From: Candidatus Thalassolituus haligoni
GTDB taxonomy: Bacteria > Pseudomonadota > Gammaproteobacteria > Pseudomonadales > Oceanobacteraceae
Direction: 5' to 3'
Assembly (NCBI RefSeq): GCF_041222825.1
Contig: NZ_CP139482.1
Span: forward strand, 1,023,001 to 1,087,000
DNA: 64,000 nt
This document shows positions 42,979 through 52,164 of the stretch, piece after piece. Position 1 is the first letter of the stretch, and every line of letters begins with the position of its first letter. A model generated the notes under the pieces. The model was not told the DNA's origin and made no database searches. It saw only the letters and a program-made list of their open reading frames with translations. The translations under genes and the position numbers were made by a program.

Positions 42979-44154
42979 ATGGCTTCGCTTCGTATCAGTA
43001 TTGTCACTGAGACCTATGTTCCCGACGTTAATGGCGTCGCGAATTCCTTGCGTCAGTTAATTAATGCTCTGGATCCCGGTTGTTTCCAGGTGCAGCTGAT
43101 TCGCACCCGCCCCCGTTCGGAATGGAAACCGGAAGTCGAGGAGGTGTGGTGTCGTGGTCTGACCATCCCCATGTACCCTGATTTGCAAATCGGCTGGCCA
43201 GCACGCAGTGAAATACGCGCAGCCTGGGAGCGATTTCAGCCTGAATTTGTATTTATTGCCACCGAAGGCCCATTGGGTAACTCGGCGCTTAATTTGGCCA
43301 CAGAATGCCATATTCCGGTGCTGAGCGCTTTTCACACCAATTTCCATCGTTACAGCAGTTATTACGGGCTGGGCTGGATTCGAACACTGACTTTGAACTG
43401 GTTGCGACGCTTCCACAATCGTACCGCCGGGACTCTGGTGCCTTCCGAAGAGGTTGCTGCCTTTCTGCGTGAATCACGCTTCCATAATGTTCAGGTGCTG
43501 CCACACGGTGTCAATTGCACCTTGTTTCATCCTCGTCGGCGCAGCTCAGGGCTACGCCAGTCATGGCAGGTTGGAGAAGCAGACCGGGTAATGCTGTACG
43601 TCGGGCGTATCGCTGCAGAAAAGAATATCCCGCTGGCAATTGCAACCTATGACCATTTGCGTGTTTCACGCCCGGATCTCAAACTGGTGATGGTCGGAGA
43701 TGGTCCCATGCGCGACGAAATTCAGACCAGCCACCCGGATGTAATTTTTGCCGGGGTACAAACCGGTGAAGCACTGGCCCGGCATTTCGCTTCTGCGGAT
43801 CTGTTTGTGTTCCCCAGCGTGACAGAAACGTTCGGCCTGGTGACTCTGGAAGCCATGGCCAGCGCCTTGCCAGTGGTTGCCTTTGATCTGGCGGCTGCGC
43901 ATATGCACGTCCGCACCGGTATTAACGGTGTACTGGCATTAACGGGAGAGGACAGTCATGCCGCAGATTTTGCCTTTATCGCGGCGGCAGAAGCATTGGT
44001 AGACAGTGATCTGGTGGCATTGGGCAAAGCCGCCCGAACAACGGCTGAACAGTTGAGTTGGGAGAGTGTGGCCTCCCAGTTTAGCGGCTACATTGAGCGC
44101 CAGCTGGATTGTCCCATGGGGCAAATAATCGCCGAGAGCAAAACTATGGTATGA
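42979..44154 (+). CDS. GT4 glycosyltransferase (mannosyltransferase-like), paralogue 2
   Basis: 391 residues, clearly homologous to the product of 35412-36614: RISIVTETYVPDVNGVANSL at the N-terminus, FIATEGPLGNSALNLA, LYVGRIAAEKNIPLAIATY and FPSVTETFGLVTLEAMASAL in the same order. It differs in the linker and in the last 40 residues, and has no PAP2 neighbour. A cytoplasmic-face glycolipid transferase with a different acceptor or donor is likely. Confidence 0.87.
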   Translation: MASLRISIVTETYVPDVNGVANSLRQLINALDPGCFQVQLIRTRPRSEWKPEVEEVWCRGLTIPMYPDLQIGWPARSEIRAAWERFQPEFVFIATEGPLGNSALNLATECHIPVLSAFHTNFHRYSSYYGLGWIRTLTLNWLRRFHNRTAGTLVPSEEVAAFLRESRFHNVQVLPHGVNCTLFHPRRRSSGLRQSWQVGEADRVMLYVGRIAAEKNIPLAIATYDHLRVSRPDLKLVMVGDGPMRDEIQTSHPDVIFAGVQTGEALARHFASADLFVFPSVTETFGLVTLEAMASALPVVAFDLAAAHMHVRTGINGVLALTGEDSHAADFAFIAAAEALVDSDLVALGKAARTTAEQLSWESVASQFSGYIERQLDCPMGQIIAESKTMV

Positions 44155-44196
44155 GCGTTGCAGTGAACTTTCCAGAACCAATTTGGGGGGAACCAC

Positions 44197-44499
44197 ATGG
44201 TTGAATTCAACCGCATCAATATCGCGCTACTACAAAAAATAAAGCGATTAGCGAAAGAAGAGCAGGGCTGCATGATTCACTATGATTCGCCTTCACTGGA
44301 AGACGACCTCAGAAACCTTGTAAAAAGCGGCGTCAGTCAGGATCTGTTGGCCCTGGTAGAGGAGTTTTTGCCGACCCAGGAGCCACCATCCAGACAAATT
44401 ATGGATAGAACCTACCGGGGTGCCACCACAATGATTGATGATCGTGAGCGTATTGGGCCTTCTACCCGAGTCTATCGGGGCCGAATTATCTCGGGATAG
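44197..44499 (+). CDS. Hypothetical protein (100 aa)
   Basis: No family recognised. N-terminal half helical and charged (FNRINIALLQKIKRLAKEEQ), then an acidic stretch (SPSLEDDLRNLVKSGVSQD) and a basic C-terminus (DRTYRGATTMIDDRERIG ... YRGRIISG). GGGGGG lies six bases before the ATG. It starts 42 bases after the glycosyltransferase stop and may be cotranscribed with it. Confidence 0.6.
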   Translation: MVEFNRINIALLQKIKRLAKEEQGCMIHYDSPSLEDDLRNLVKSGVSQDLLALVEEFLPTQEPPSRQIMDRTYRGATTMIDDRERIGPSTRVYRGRIISG

Positions 44500-44666
44500 T
44501 TTGTTATCAATGTGTTGTTTTTTGGTGCGATATTGAACTGGTTTGATAACGCCTGTAAATTTCTGGTGCAGTTGTCTCGGATTGACCTTATCAGGTCGTT
44601 CATCAAGTCGGGTTAATATCCCATCAATCTTTGCCGGGTTGATGTTTTTTCAACCGGAAACAGCAC

Positions 44667-46883
44667 ATGCCTTTCGCCCCTTTCGATAAACGGCTTTTAC
44701 GCCGACGAGCGCCGGTTTACGCCGGTATTCTGATCACCGTCTGCCTGACACTGGCCTGTAACCGCATCGAAAGTGGTAGTGGATTCTGGCTACAACGTCT
44801 GGATTATTTGCTGTACGACTGGCGTTTCGGCCTGTTGTCTGATCATTATGATGATGAGGCAGACAGCAGGGTGCCGGTTATCGTTGTCGATATTGACGAG
44901 TCCTCGCTGGCAGAACAGGGGCGCTGGCCCTGGAGTCGTCGGCAGTTATCGCAATTACTGACCCGTCTGGCGGACGCTGGTGTGGCGGTTGTTGGTCTTG
45001 ATATTGTGCTGTCTGAAGCGGAACAACAACCTTTGGGTCGTTGGCTGGATACTGTCCCAGAGCAGCAGCGTTTAATGCTGCTGGAGCTGATGAAATCGGC
45101 CCCGGATCCCGACACCATACTGGCCAGTACGATGCGACGGCTAGATGTCGTGGCAGGATTTTTTTTCAGCGACAACAGCACGGATACGCGTGGTGTACTG
45201 CCTGCTCCGGTGGCGCAACTGCCTTCTGGTGTACCGATGACATTTCTGGCCAGTCCTGGCTATAACGGCAATTTACCATTATTTGCGGAAGCCAGTGCTG
45301 GAGCCGGTTTTGTCTCCACTTTTACTGACAGCGACGGCAGTATCAGACGCACGCCGTTGGTGATGCGCTATGGCGATCAACTGTACCCGGCGTTGTCACT
45401 GGCCATGGTGATGACCTACTTGCTCGATTGGCAGCTGGAGCCAGAGATGGTTCGCCTGGGTAATGTCATGGTACCAAGGCAGCTGGCGGTGGCGGGTATC
45501 CAGGTGCGCACCGATGCACTCGGGCGAGTGATTGTTCCTTATAAAGGGCCAGCCAGAAGCTATCGTTATATCTCGGCCGCTGACATTATGGCCGGACGGG
45601 TGGCAAGCGACGTGTTGGAAGGTGCTTTGGTCTTGGTGGGCACCAGCGCTCAGGGTTTGGCTGATTTGCGAACAACGCCGGTCGGTACCCAGTACCCCGG
45701 CGTCGAAGTTCATGCCAATGTGATCGATGCGCTCCTGAACGGCAGTTTTCCCTATCGTCCGGAGTGGGAGCCGGGGGCGACGTTTCTGTTAATGATACTG
45801 ACCGGGTTGCTGCTGTCGGTTGTATTACCTGGAATGGGGCCGTTGCGAGCGATTCCATCCAGTATTGCCGCGCTGTTGCTGGTGGTCGTGATTAACGCAA
45901 CATGCTGGTCGATGGGGCTGGATTTGCCATTGGCGCCGCTGATTCTGCTGTGTTTTACCCTGGTGATACTCAACCTGGGTTATGGCTTTGTTTATGAAAG
46001 CAGAAGTCGTCGCACGCTGAAGGGAATGTTCGACCAATATGTGCCACCGGCACATATTGAAAAAATGCTCGACGATCCGTCGGCTTACCAGTTTCAGGGT
46101 GATAACCGTCAAATGACGGTGTTGTTCAGCGATATTCGATCCTTTACCAGTATTTCGGAAGGTTTGCCCGCCAACGAACTGAAACAGCTGCTGAGTAGTT
46201 ATTTTACGCCGGTTACCAAAACCATTTTTGATCATGAAGGCACCATCGACAAATACGTCGGCGATATGGTGATGGCCTTCTGGGGGGCACCGCTGGACGA
46301 TGTCGATCATGCCAGCCATGCCGTCGCCGCCGCGTTGGCCATGATTGAGGTGACCAGAACGTTGGAGCAGCCGTTTGCATTACGCGGCTGGCCACGGCTG
46401 GTGGCAGGCATTGGCATTAATACGGGTGCGATGAATGTGGGGGATATGGGATCGTCATACCGCCGTGCCTATACGGTGCTGGGTGATGCTGTAAACCTGG
46501 GGTCGCGACTGGAATCACTGACCAAGTATTACGGGGTTGATGTGCTGGTTGGCGAAAATACCCGCCATCAGGCGCTGGAATTTGAATACCGTTTTGTTGA
46601 TCGTATCCAGGTCAAAGGCAAGCTCGAAGCGCTGGATGTCTTTGAACCACTCGGGTTGATCAGCGAAACCTCGGCAGCTACCCGTGAAGAGTTGGACTAT
46701 CATCGTCTGGCCATGGATCTGTATATCTGCGCTAACTGGCGTGCCGCCAGAGAGGCATTTGACGAATTGGTCTGGCGTTATCCCCAGTGCAAACTTTACC
46801 AGGTCTTTCAGGAACGACTGCGAGAGTGGGAGATGCTGCCGCCGTCAGACTGGGACGGCAGCTTTCAGCATCAGCAAAAATAG
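44667..46883 (+). CDS. CHASE2-domain adenylate/guanylate cyclase
   Basis: 738-residue membrane receptor. One N-terminal TM is followed by a large extracytoplasmic CHASE2 sensor (PVIVVDIDESSLAEQGRWPW near residue 70 to about 365), three TM helices at about 370-450 (FLLMILTGLLLSVVLPG, SIAALLLVVVINATCWSM, LILLCFTLVILNLGYGF), and a class III catalytic domain. Metal-binding Asp residues are in LFSDIRSFTSISE and IDKYVGDMVMAFWGAP; the transition-state region is LGDAVNLGSRLES. Whether it makes cAMP or cGMP is not decided here. It converges with the FecR/barrel pair. Confidence 0.94.
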   Translation: MPFAPFDKRLLRRRAPVYAGILITVCLTLACNRIESGSGFWLQRLDYLLYDWRFGLLSDHYDDEADSRVPVIVVDIDESSLAEQGRWPWSRRQLSQLLTRLADAGVAVVGLDIVLSEAEQQPLGRWLDTVPEQQRLMLLELMKSAPDPDTILASTMRRLDVVAGFFFSDNSTDTRGVLPAPVAQLPSGVPMTFLASPGYNGNLPLFAEASAGAGFVSTFTDSDGSIRRTPLVMRYGDQLYPALSLAMVMTYLLDWQLEPEMVRLGNVMVPRQLAVAGIQVRTDALGRVIVPYKGPARSYRYISAADIMAGRVASDVLEGALVLVGTSAQGLADLRTTPVGTQYPGVEVHANVIDALLNGSFPYRPEWEPGATFLLMILTGLLLSVVLPGMGPLRAIPSSIAALLLVVVINATCWSMGLDLPLAPLILLCFTLVILNLGYGFVYESRSRRTLKGMFDQYVPPAHIEKMLDDPSAYQFQGDNRQMTVLFSDIRSFTSISEGLPANELKQLLSSYFTPVTKTIFDHEGTIDKYVGDMVMAFWGAPLDDVDHASHAVAAALAMIEVTRTLEQPFALRGWPRLVAGIGINTGAMNVGDMGSSYRRAYTVLGDAVNLGSRLESLTKYYGVDVLVGENTRHQALEFEYRFVDRIQVKGKLEALDVFEPLGLISETSAATREELDYHRLAMDLYICANWRAAREAFDELVWRYPQCKLYQVFQERLREWEMLPPSDWDGSFQHQQK

Positions 46884-46900
46884 TCGTCAGCCAGAGGTGT

Positions 46901-48469
46901 TCAGTTAGGACTGGCGTGTTGCCACAATACCGCGCCGGTGGCGCTGTTGCTGCTGTTGTCGATCAGTTCAAATCCACCGAGGAAGGCATCAGCCTGTTCG
47001 CCGACCAGAATGCCACCCAGCTCACTGGTGCCGGTGTTGATGCTGATATCGCCGTGTTGGCCATTCATGATATCCAGGTTAACCAGTGGTGAATTATTAC
47101 CATCAATCTGAATGCTGCCATCGAAGCTGATGGCCCAGAGATCGGCGCCGGTATCACCAAATCCGGCAGATAATGAGCCATTGGAAACGCGGCCAGTGTT
47201 GAAGTCGAGATCAAACTGCCCCCCGGAAACACTCAGCGGCTGTCCCAGATTATTAAAGCCGATACCCAGGTTGCCAGCAAAATGCACACTGCCAGACAGA
47301 GAACTCAGCTGGGAAGACAGTGTCGGGGTACCGTGTAGCCAGAGTGCCATGCCGTCATAGCCGCTATGTTCATCAGAATCGCGATCGGAGTAGACCTCAA
47401 TATCGCTATCACTACCGTCCCAGACACCCCAAATGACATCCAAATTGTTGTCTGGCTGGTCGGACTTTGAGCTGGTGCCGGAAAAGCGCACGACATCGAG
47501 TTGACCTGCTTCATTGACGGCAACAAATATCGGTTGTTCACCGTCCAGTTGCACTACGGTGCCGACCCGCAGCTCGCCGTTCATGGCGACAGCACCAAGA
47601 CGGTGACTGGACAAAAATGCCTGATATTCGGTATTGGTCAGGCGGCTGTCCGGGCTGCTGTCGTCAATCAGCGGCGTGTCAGGGTTGGCGTCGGGATCCG
47701 TGTCACTATTTACTGACGCTTTCAGAATTGCTTGAAGGCGGGCGCTGTCCTGTTGATCAAGCGGCGGTGGCACGTCGCTGTTGGTGATGTTGCTGTTGGC
47801 GTCTGCGGACGTATTGTGCTGATTGCTATTGGGTGTGCTTTGCGGTTGTTCGGCCGTGTTGTCCTGAAGTTCGGCCGGTGCTTCCAGCAGGCCGGTAAAG
47901 CCATCGGCACCCACGCTGGCGTAGTGGAAGTCCGCGCCATGACCGAGCACAAAATCACCAGCGTCGGTAGTGATGCTGATGGTGCCTTGCCAGACGCCCA
48001 GCAGCAGTCGGCCCTTGTCCAGCAAGGCGCTGTAAAGTGTGCCTCGAATGCCGATGCTGCCAACCGGGGTATCGACCCGGTAGGCGGCTGCGGTGCCCTT
48101 GCCAAGGCTACCGGTCAGTGTCCGGAATCCCCCTTCAATCAGCTGCATGACCACTTCCGGTTGATCGTGGCGGGTAGCCTGTTGCTGGTACTGATGTACA
48201 ACCAGACTGCTGTTGGCATTCAGCGCCAGCAGGGCATCATCGTTAAAACGTATCTGCACTTTGCTGTTGTTGCCGGTGGTGACGGTATCCTGCATATAAA
48301 CCGGGCTGCGGCGCTTGAGGACACGGACATCTTGCTGCGGCTGGAGGGCTGTAACCTCGCCCCGTGCCATGATCACTGTACCGACGTTGTCGTCGGCATA
48401 AGCCATTGTCGTCAATAATCCGAACAAGGTGACCATGGCGCCAAAAAAGATACGCATCCTGATTGTCAT
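46901..48469 (-). CDS. FecR-domain secreted protein
   Basis: 522 residues with a signal peptide (FFGAMVTLFGLLTTMAYA). A FecR domain of about 110 residues follows: VYMQDTVTTGNNSKVQIRFN, LALNANSSLVVHQY and PVGSIGIRGTLYSALLDKGR. Residues 200-270 are an Asn/Asp/Ser/Pro-rich linker. The C-terminal half has repeated Gly/Ser/Asp-rich strands (LSVSGGQFDLDFNTGR, DGSIQIDGNNSPLVNLDIMN), suggesting a beta-structured surface or periplasmic domain. GGAGG precedes the ATG. It lies 12 bases after the barrel gene's stop, so the two are an operon. Not a classical anti-sigma FecR, since no TM or sigma gene is present. Confidence 0.87.
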   Translation of the reverse strand: MTIRMRIFFGAMVTLFGLLTTMAYADDNVGTVIMARGEVTALQPQQDVRVLKRRSPVYMQDTVTTGNNSKVQIRFNDDALLALNANSSLVVHQYQQQATRHDQPEVVMQLIEGGFRTLTGSLGKGTAAAYRVDTPVGSIGIRGTLYSALLDKGRLLLGVWQGTISITTDAGDFVLGHGADFHYASVGADGFTGLLEAPAELQDNTAEQPQSTPNSNQHNTSADANSNITNSDVPPPLDQQDSARLQAILKASVNSDTDPDANPDTPLIDDSSPDSRLTNTEYQAFLSSHRLGAVAMNGELRVGTVVQLDGEQPIFVAVNEAGQLDVVRFSGTSSKSDQPDNNLDVIWGVWDGSDSDIEVYSDRDSDEHSGYDGMALWLHGTPTLSSQLSSLSGSVHFAGNLGIGFNNLGQPLSVSGGQFDLDFNTGRVSNGSLSAGFGDTGADLWAISFDGSIQIDGNNSPLVNLDIMNGQHGDISINTGTSELGGILVGEQADAFLGGFELIDNSSNSATGAVLWQHASPN

Positions 48470-48481
48470 AAAACCTCCGCT

Positions 48482-49873
48482 TCAATTCTGGAAACTGACC
48501 GTCAGGCCAGCCTCAAACAGTGCCCTGTCATACTGATAGACGCTGATGGAGCTGGCGTTGCGCAAATAACTGAACTGATTGTGCAGCGTCAGCCAGTGCA
48601 AGAGCTGGTATTGCCAGCCAATGCTGGCCTGACCCAGGTGCTCCTGGCGATCTTTGCCTGGTGCGAGCAAATCGTTGCCATGCTGGTAATCGTACTGCCG
48701 ATAGAGACCCTGAAGATGCAGCGCCAAACGTGAATTCAACTGGTAAGACAGCCGTGCATCGGCACCTGCGGTATCCCGTGCCAGTTCAGCCTGGTCATCC
48801 AGATCGCTCGACCAGCTGACGCCCGCCATGCTGCTCCAGAGTCCCTGCTGGTATGCCAGTGCTGTCCGGCTGCCGATTTGCAGGGTATCGGCTTCATCAT
48901 TGAGCTGACTGTCTTTGCTGATGACATGGAGTTCGAACTGAGGCTGCCAGTGTTGCCAGCCATTCCAGCGCCATTCTGTCGTCAGCTGCAGCATGGATTG
49001 CAGGCTGTCGTGGCCAAGCCAGTAGTATTCATAGCCGAGGCTGGCATTCAGCTGGTGTTGTCCCAGCAGCTGCTGGGCACCCGCCCGGAATTGAACGGCA
49101 TCGAGGTCGTAGGTGTCATTGCCGTTATTGTCTTTGCGAGCGAAGGAGACACTACTGTAGACCCGCCGCTTGCTGGTGAGCGGCAAACTCATCTGGACGG
49201 CGGCAGAGTAGCGAAAATAACCTGAATGTATGGCGCGCTGTTCTTCGCTGAGAATCGCGCTCAACTGGCCATCAAACAGGTCGATTTCCCGTTCACTGGT
49301 GGCCGTGTTGATATTGGTGTCGTAACCGGCTGCTGTTGCCAGTGCCACCGACCAGGAGCGTCGGCTACGGGATTGTTGCTGGCTGATTTGTTGCAAGTAG
49401 TTACGGGATGCGGTGGCGATGGCTGGCAGCGGATCCGCTGCCAGCACAGTCTGAAAACCGGTTTCCGCCGCCAGCATCTGCCCCATGGCATATTGGCAGC
49501 GCGCCAGCTCGAAGTGGTAGTTGAGATTTTGTGGAAAGCGGCTATGCAGCCGGTCAAATACAAACCAGGCCTCGTTGAGGTTGCGGGTTTCCAGTGCGGC
49601 GCTGCCGTACATCAAATCGAAGGCTTCCTCGCCTTCGTACATCGCCAGCAGTGTATGGGCGATCTGGTAGGCGGAACTGAAGTCTCCTGAGCGGATGGAG
49701 GCTATCAGGGTCTCCAGGGTGGCTGCTTCGGTAACCACTGCTGGCGCGGCATCACCGACACTGGCGGCGCGACAGGGATTCAGCTGCAACGGTGCCAGTG
49801 CGGCCAGTAGCAAGACGGGTATTCGGCTGTATGAGTCCCTGCGGTACGGATCGATATGATGATGCATGGGCAT
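48482..49873 (-). CDS. TPR plus outer-membrane beta-barrel protein (Slam/DUF560-like)
   Basis: 463 residues. After a signal peptide ending near CRAASVGDA, residues 50-150 are TPR-like (ETLIASIRSGDFSSAYQIAH, LNYHFELARCQYAMGQMLAA). The rest is a series of aromatic-bounded amphipathic strands (SWSVALATAAGYDTNINTAT, RRVYSSVSFARKDNNGND, LNASLGYEYYWLGHDS) ending in FEAGLTVSFQN, a C-terminal barrel signature. This architecture matches surface lipoprotein assembly modulator-like proteins. First gene of the operon with the FecR protein; two FNR-type boxes lie upstream, though they may serve the divergent small gene. Confidence 0.82.
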   Translation of the reverse strand: MPMHHHIDPYRRDSYSRIPVLLLAALAPLQLNPCRAASVGDAAPAVVTEAATLETLIASIRSGDFSSAYQIAHTLLAMYEGEEAFDLMYGSAALETRNLNEAWFVFDRLHSRFPQNLNYHFELARCQYAMGQMLAAETGFQTVLAADPLPAIATASRNYLQQISQQQSRSRRSWSVALATAAGYDTNINTATSEREIDLFDGQLSAILSEEQRAIHSGYFRYSAAVQMSLPLTSKRRVYSSVSFARKDNNGNDTYDLDAVQFRAGAQQLLGQHQLNASLGYEYYWLGHDSLQSMLQLTTEWRWNGWQHWQPQFELHVISKDSQLNDEADTLQIGSRTALAYQQGLWSSMAGVSWSSDLDDQAELARDTAGADARLSYQLNSRLALHLQGLYRQYDYQHGNDLLAPGKDRQEHLGQASIGWQYQLLHWLTLHNQFSYLRNASSISVYQYDRALFEAGLTVSFQN

Positions 49874-50007
49874 TCCTTACCAAAGCGGCGGCGAATGTAA
49901 TCCCGGGCGATCAGCGTCCGGTGATCCTTATACAGCTCTGACAAAATTATACAGTCTCATTCTGCAGCGCAATAAGCAGGCCACCAAATGGCTCACAATT
50001 CCCGATT

Positions 50008-50021
50008 TTGATACATATCAA
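50008..50021. promoter_or_regulatory. FNR/Anr box 1
   Basis: TTGATACATATCAA is a perfect TTGAT-N4-ATCAA site for the oxygen-sensing regulator FNR/Anr. It lies between the divergent barrel gene (start 49873) and the 39-residue membrane protein (start 50149). Confidence 0.85.
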
Positions 50022-50058
50022 GCGTAGCAGCGGTTAGGGCAATGACAGAAAAATCCAC

Positions 50059-50072
50059 TTGATATGGGTCAA
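50059..50072. promoter_or_regulatory. FNR/Anr box 2, class II position
   Basis: TTGATATGGGTCAA, one base from the consensus. A -10-like TTACAT starts at 50093, about 20 bases further, which fits a class II FNR-activated promoter with the start of transcription near 50106 and the small gene at 50149. Confidence 0.72.
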
Positions 50073-50148
50073 TCTGGCCCCGGCACAGGCTGTTACATTG
50101 AACTCAACAAGGCAAACGCATGATCGACAGTGAGTGAGGTATCCCACT

Positions 50149-50268
50149 ATGTTTATGGATGAAGTCGTTTTTTCAGGATTGGTAATTGTGGGCCTGACCT
50201 GCGTATTTTTTGCAGGTGTTTACCTGGCCATTCGTAAAGACATTAAAAAACACGGTACGGGTGAATAA
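50149..50268 (+). CDS. ccoM: 39-residue membrane protein, CcoM-like cbb3 oxidase subunit
   Basis: One transmembrane helix with a short acidic N-terminus and a basic C-terminus: MFMDEVVFSGLVIVGLTCVF, then FAGVYLAIRKDIKKHG. Its length, MFxDxVV start, VGL motif and FAG..KD end resemble CcoM, the small extra subunit that stabilises cbb3 cytochrome oxidase in Pseudomonas stutzeri. Two FNR/Anr boxes upstream agree, because cbb3 genes are commonly Anr-controlled. GAGG is 9 bases before the ATG, and a strong terminator follows. The catalytic ccoNOP genes are not in the window. The match is from memory and needs checking. Confidence 0.68.
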   Translation: MFMDEVVFSGLVIVGLTCVFFAGVYLAIRKDIKKHGTGE

Positions 50269-50310
50269 GTACCGGTTTTAACAATTTTCTGCGCTGAGTA
50301 CCCTTGCCTC

Positions 50311-50344
50311 GGGCCTGACCAATTTGGTCATGGCCCTTTTTTTT
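50311..50344 (+). terminator. Rho-independent terminator
   Basis: GGGCCTGACCA pairs with TGGTCATGGCCC (one bulged base) and is followed by eight T. It lies 42 bases after the small membrane protein gene and 55 bases past the minus-strand rlpA stop, so it mainly serves the plus strand. Confidence 0.9.
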
Positions 50345-50398
50345 GTGCGCCTTAATTCCTCAGCGGGAAGGGGACTGGTGGTATGCACTGGCAGCCTG

Positions 50399-51169
50399 TT
50401 AGTTAAGCTGGTGCGCTCCGAGTACGACCGGGTTGTTGATATGCAACTTATCCAGCCGGGCGAGTAAGTCCTGCAGCGGCTTTCCTTCCGGCACCGGGCC
50501 AATACGTACTTTGTGCAGGGGCTTGCCATTCAGCTTGCCCTGGTAGACCTCGACCGGCCAGGTCAGCGGCTTCAGGGCGTCACGTAACGCTTGCTGCTGC
50601 TTGTTGGCGCTTGGCTGGTCGGACAGGGCAGACACCTGTACCCAGCGTACTTTATCTGGCAGGGGCGGCTTGAGCAGCTCAATCGTGACCGGGGCCGTAC
50701 CGGAGATATCCAGACCAATCTTGTGAGCGGCGACGTACGACAGATCGATCATACGATCCTTGTAAAACGGTCCGCGATCGTTGACCCGCACGACAACGCT
50801 TTTACCATTATCTTGCCTGGTCACTTTTACATAACTGGGCAACGGCAAGGTTTTATGCGCAGCGGTGAACTGATAGACATCGTAAATCTCGCCGTTGGCG
50901 GTGGCGTGGCCATGAAATTTCATGCCATACCAGGATGCCGTGCCGGTCTCGCGGAAAGTACGGGGCTGCTCCAGCACCTGGTAGCGTTTACCCAGCACCT
51001 TGTAGGTGGGGCCATTACCCATCACGCTGAGTGCTTCAGACGTTGGGGTTGGCTCCTTGAGGGTGGATAAATCGGGCGGTACCGGAGGACTGAAATCTTC
51101 CCTGTGCTGATAACGCGAGCTGCAGGCGCTGAGCAGCAGCGCCATGATCAGCCATAAGCCGGTCTTCAC
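50399..51169 (-). CDS. rlpA: Rare lipoprotein A, septal lytic transglycosylase
   Basis: 256-residue outer-membrane lipoprotein cutting naked glycan strands. Lipobox LLSAC with Cys16. The catalytic double-psi beta-barrel starts GTASWYGMKFHGHATANGE and continues to VRVNDRGPFYKDRMIDLS, with the conserved His and Asp present. A C-terminal SPOR domain (RWVQVSALSDQPSANKQQQ to the end) targets it to the septum. It overlaps mltB by 4 bases and closes the rod-shape cluster. Confidence 0.94.
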   Translation of the reverse strand: MKTGLWLIMALLLSACSSRYQHREDFSPPVPPDLSTLKEPTPTSEALSVMGNGPTYKVLGKRYQVLEQPRTFRETGTASWYGMKFHGHATANGEIYDVYQFTAAHKTLPLPSYVKVTRQDNGKSVVVRVNDRGPFYKDRMIDLSYVAAHKIGLDISGTAPVTIELLKPPLPDKVRWVQVSALSDQPSANKQQQALRDALKPLTWPVEVYQGKLNGKPLHKVRIGPVPEGKPLQDLLARLDKLHINNPVVLGAHQLN

Positions 51170-52143
51170 TGTTTCAGCGCCTCACTCAACTGGTAGACAG
51201 CCATGGCATAGAGGCGGCTGTGGTTGTAACGGGTAATGACATAGTAGTTGTATTGTGCCAGCCAGAATTCCGCACCCTGTTTGCCGATCAGTTTGACCAG
51301 GCTGGCGGGGGCATCCGCTGACGCTGGCTCGGTAGCCGACACGCCCATGGCGGCCAGTTGCGCTACCGTCCACTTGGGTTTCAGGCTGTCATTCACGGCT
51401 GTCTCGTATTGTTGGCCACTGACCCGTGCGCGCTGTACAACGGGTTCACCGGCTCGCCAACCGTGGACACTGAAGTAGTTGGCCACGCTGTTAATTGCAT
51501 CCGTAGGGTTCGACCACAAATCACGTTTGCCATCGCCATCACCGTCGACGGCATAGGCCAGGAAGCTGGTCGGAATAAACTGGCCGTAGCCCATGGCACC
51601 GGCGTAGGAACCTTTGACCGTACCGGGGTCGAGCTGTTCTGTTTTGGCTAGGGAAAAAAAGGCTTTTAATTCACGCCAGAATATAGGCCGTTGGGGGTAA
51701 TCAAACGCCAGTGTTGCCAGTGAATCCAGTACCCGATAGTTGCCCTGGCGGCTGCCGTAGAAGGTTTCAACGCCGATGATGGCGCTGATGATTTCCTTCG
51801 GAACACCGTATTTTTGCTCTGCCACAGCCAACAGCTCGGCGTGCTGTTGCATAAAGGCCTTGCCACCTTCAATCCGCTTTTGGGTCAGGAATATGTCCTG
51901 ATAGCCATCCCATTCGAGGGTTTTTTCCGCTGGTCGGGCGATTGCTTCCAGCACGGAATCGAGTTTTTTTGACTCCGACAGCCAGCGTTTGGTTTCTGCC
52001 GGGGGGATGTGATATTCCTTTTCCAGCTCGGCGGCAAACTCATTGAAGCGTGCATGCTGATCGTAGCCTGCATGTACCAAGGCTGAGCCTCCGAGGCTGA
52101 CAACCAGGCAGGTCTGTGCCAGTTGACGTGTGAGTCTGGTCAT
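51166..52143 (-). CDS. mltB: Lytic murein transglycosylase B
   Basis: 325 residues. The catalytic Glu126 lies in IIGVETFYGSRQGNYRVLD; the glycan-binding region reads GTVKGSYAGAMGYGQFIPTS and FLAYAVDGDGDGKRDLW, followed by SVANYFSVHGW. It has a signal peptide but no good lipobox (LAQTC does not fit), so it may be a soluble periplasmic form rather than a lipoprotein. Between rodA and rlpA, as in Pseudomonas. Confidence 0.95.
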   Translation of the reverse strand: MTRLTRQLAQTCLVVSLGGSALVHAGYDQHARFNEFAAELEKEYHIPPAETKRWLSESKKLDSVLEAIARPAEKTLEWDGYQDIFLTQKRIEGGKAFMQQHAELLAVAEQKYGVPKEIISAIIGVETFYGSRQGNYRVLDSLATLAFDYPQRPIFWRELKAFFSLAKTEQLDPGTVKGSYAGAMGYGQFIPTSFLAYAVDGDGDGKRDLWSNPTDAINSVANYFSVHGWRAGEPVVQRARVSGQQYETAVNDSLKPKWTVAQLAAMGVSATEPASADAPASLVKLIGKQGAEFWLAQYNYYVITRYNHSRLYAMAVYQLSEALKQ

Positions 52144-52164
52144 ACTAATTCCCTGTTGTGTAGA

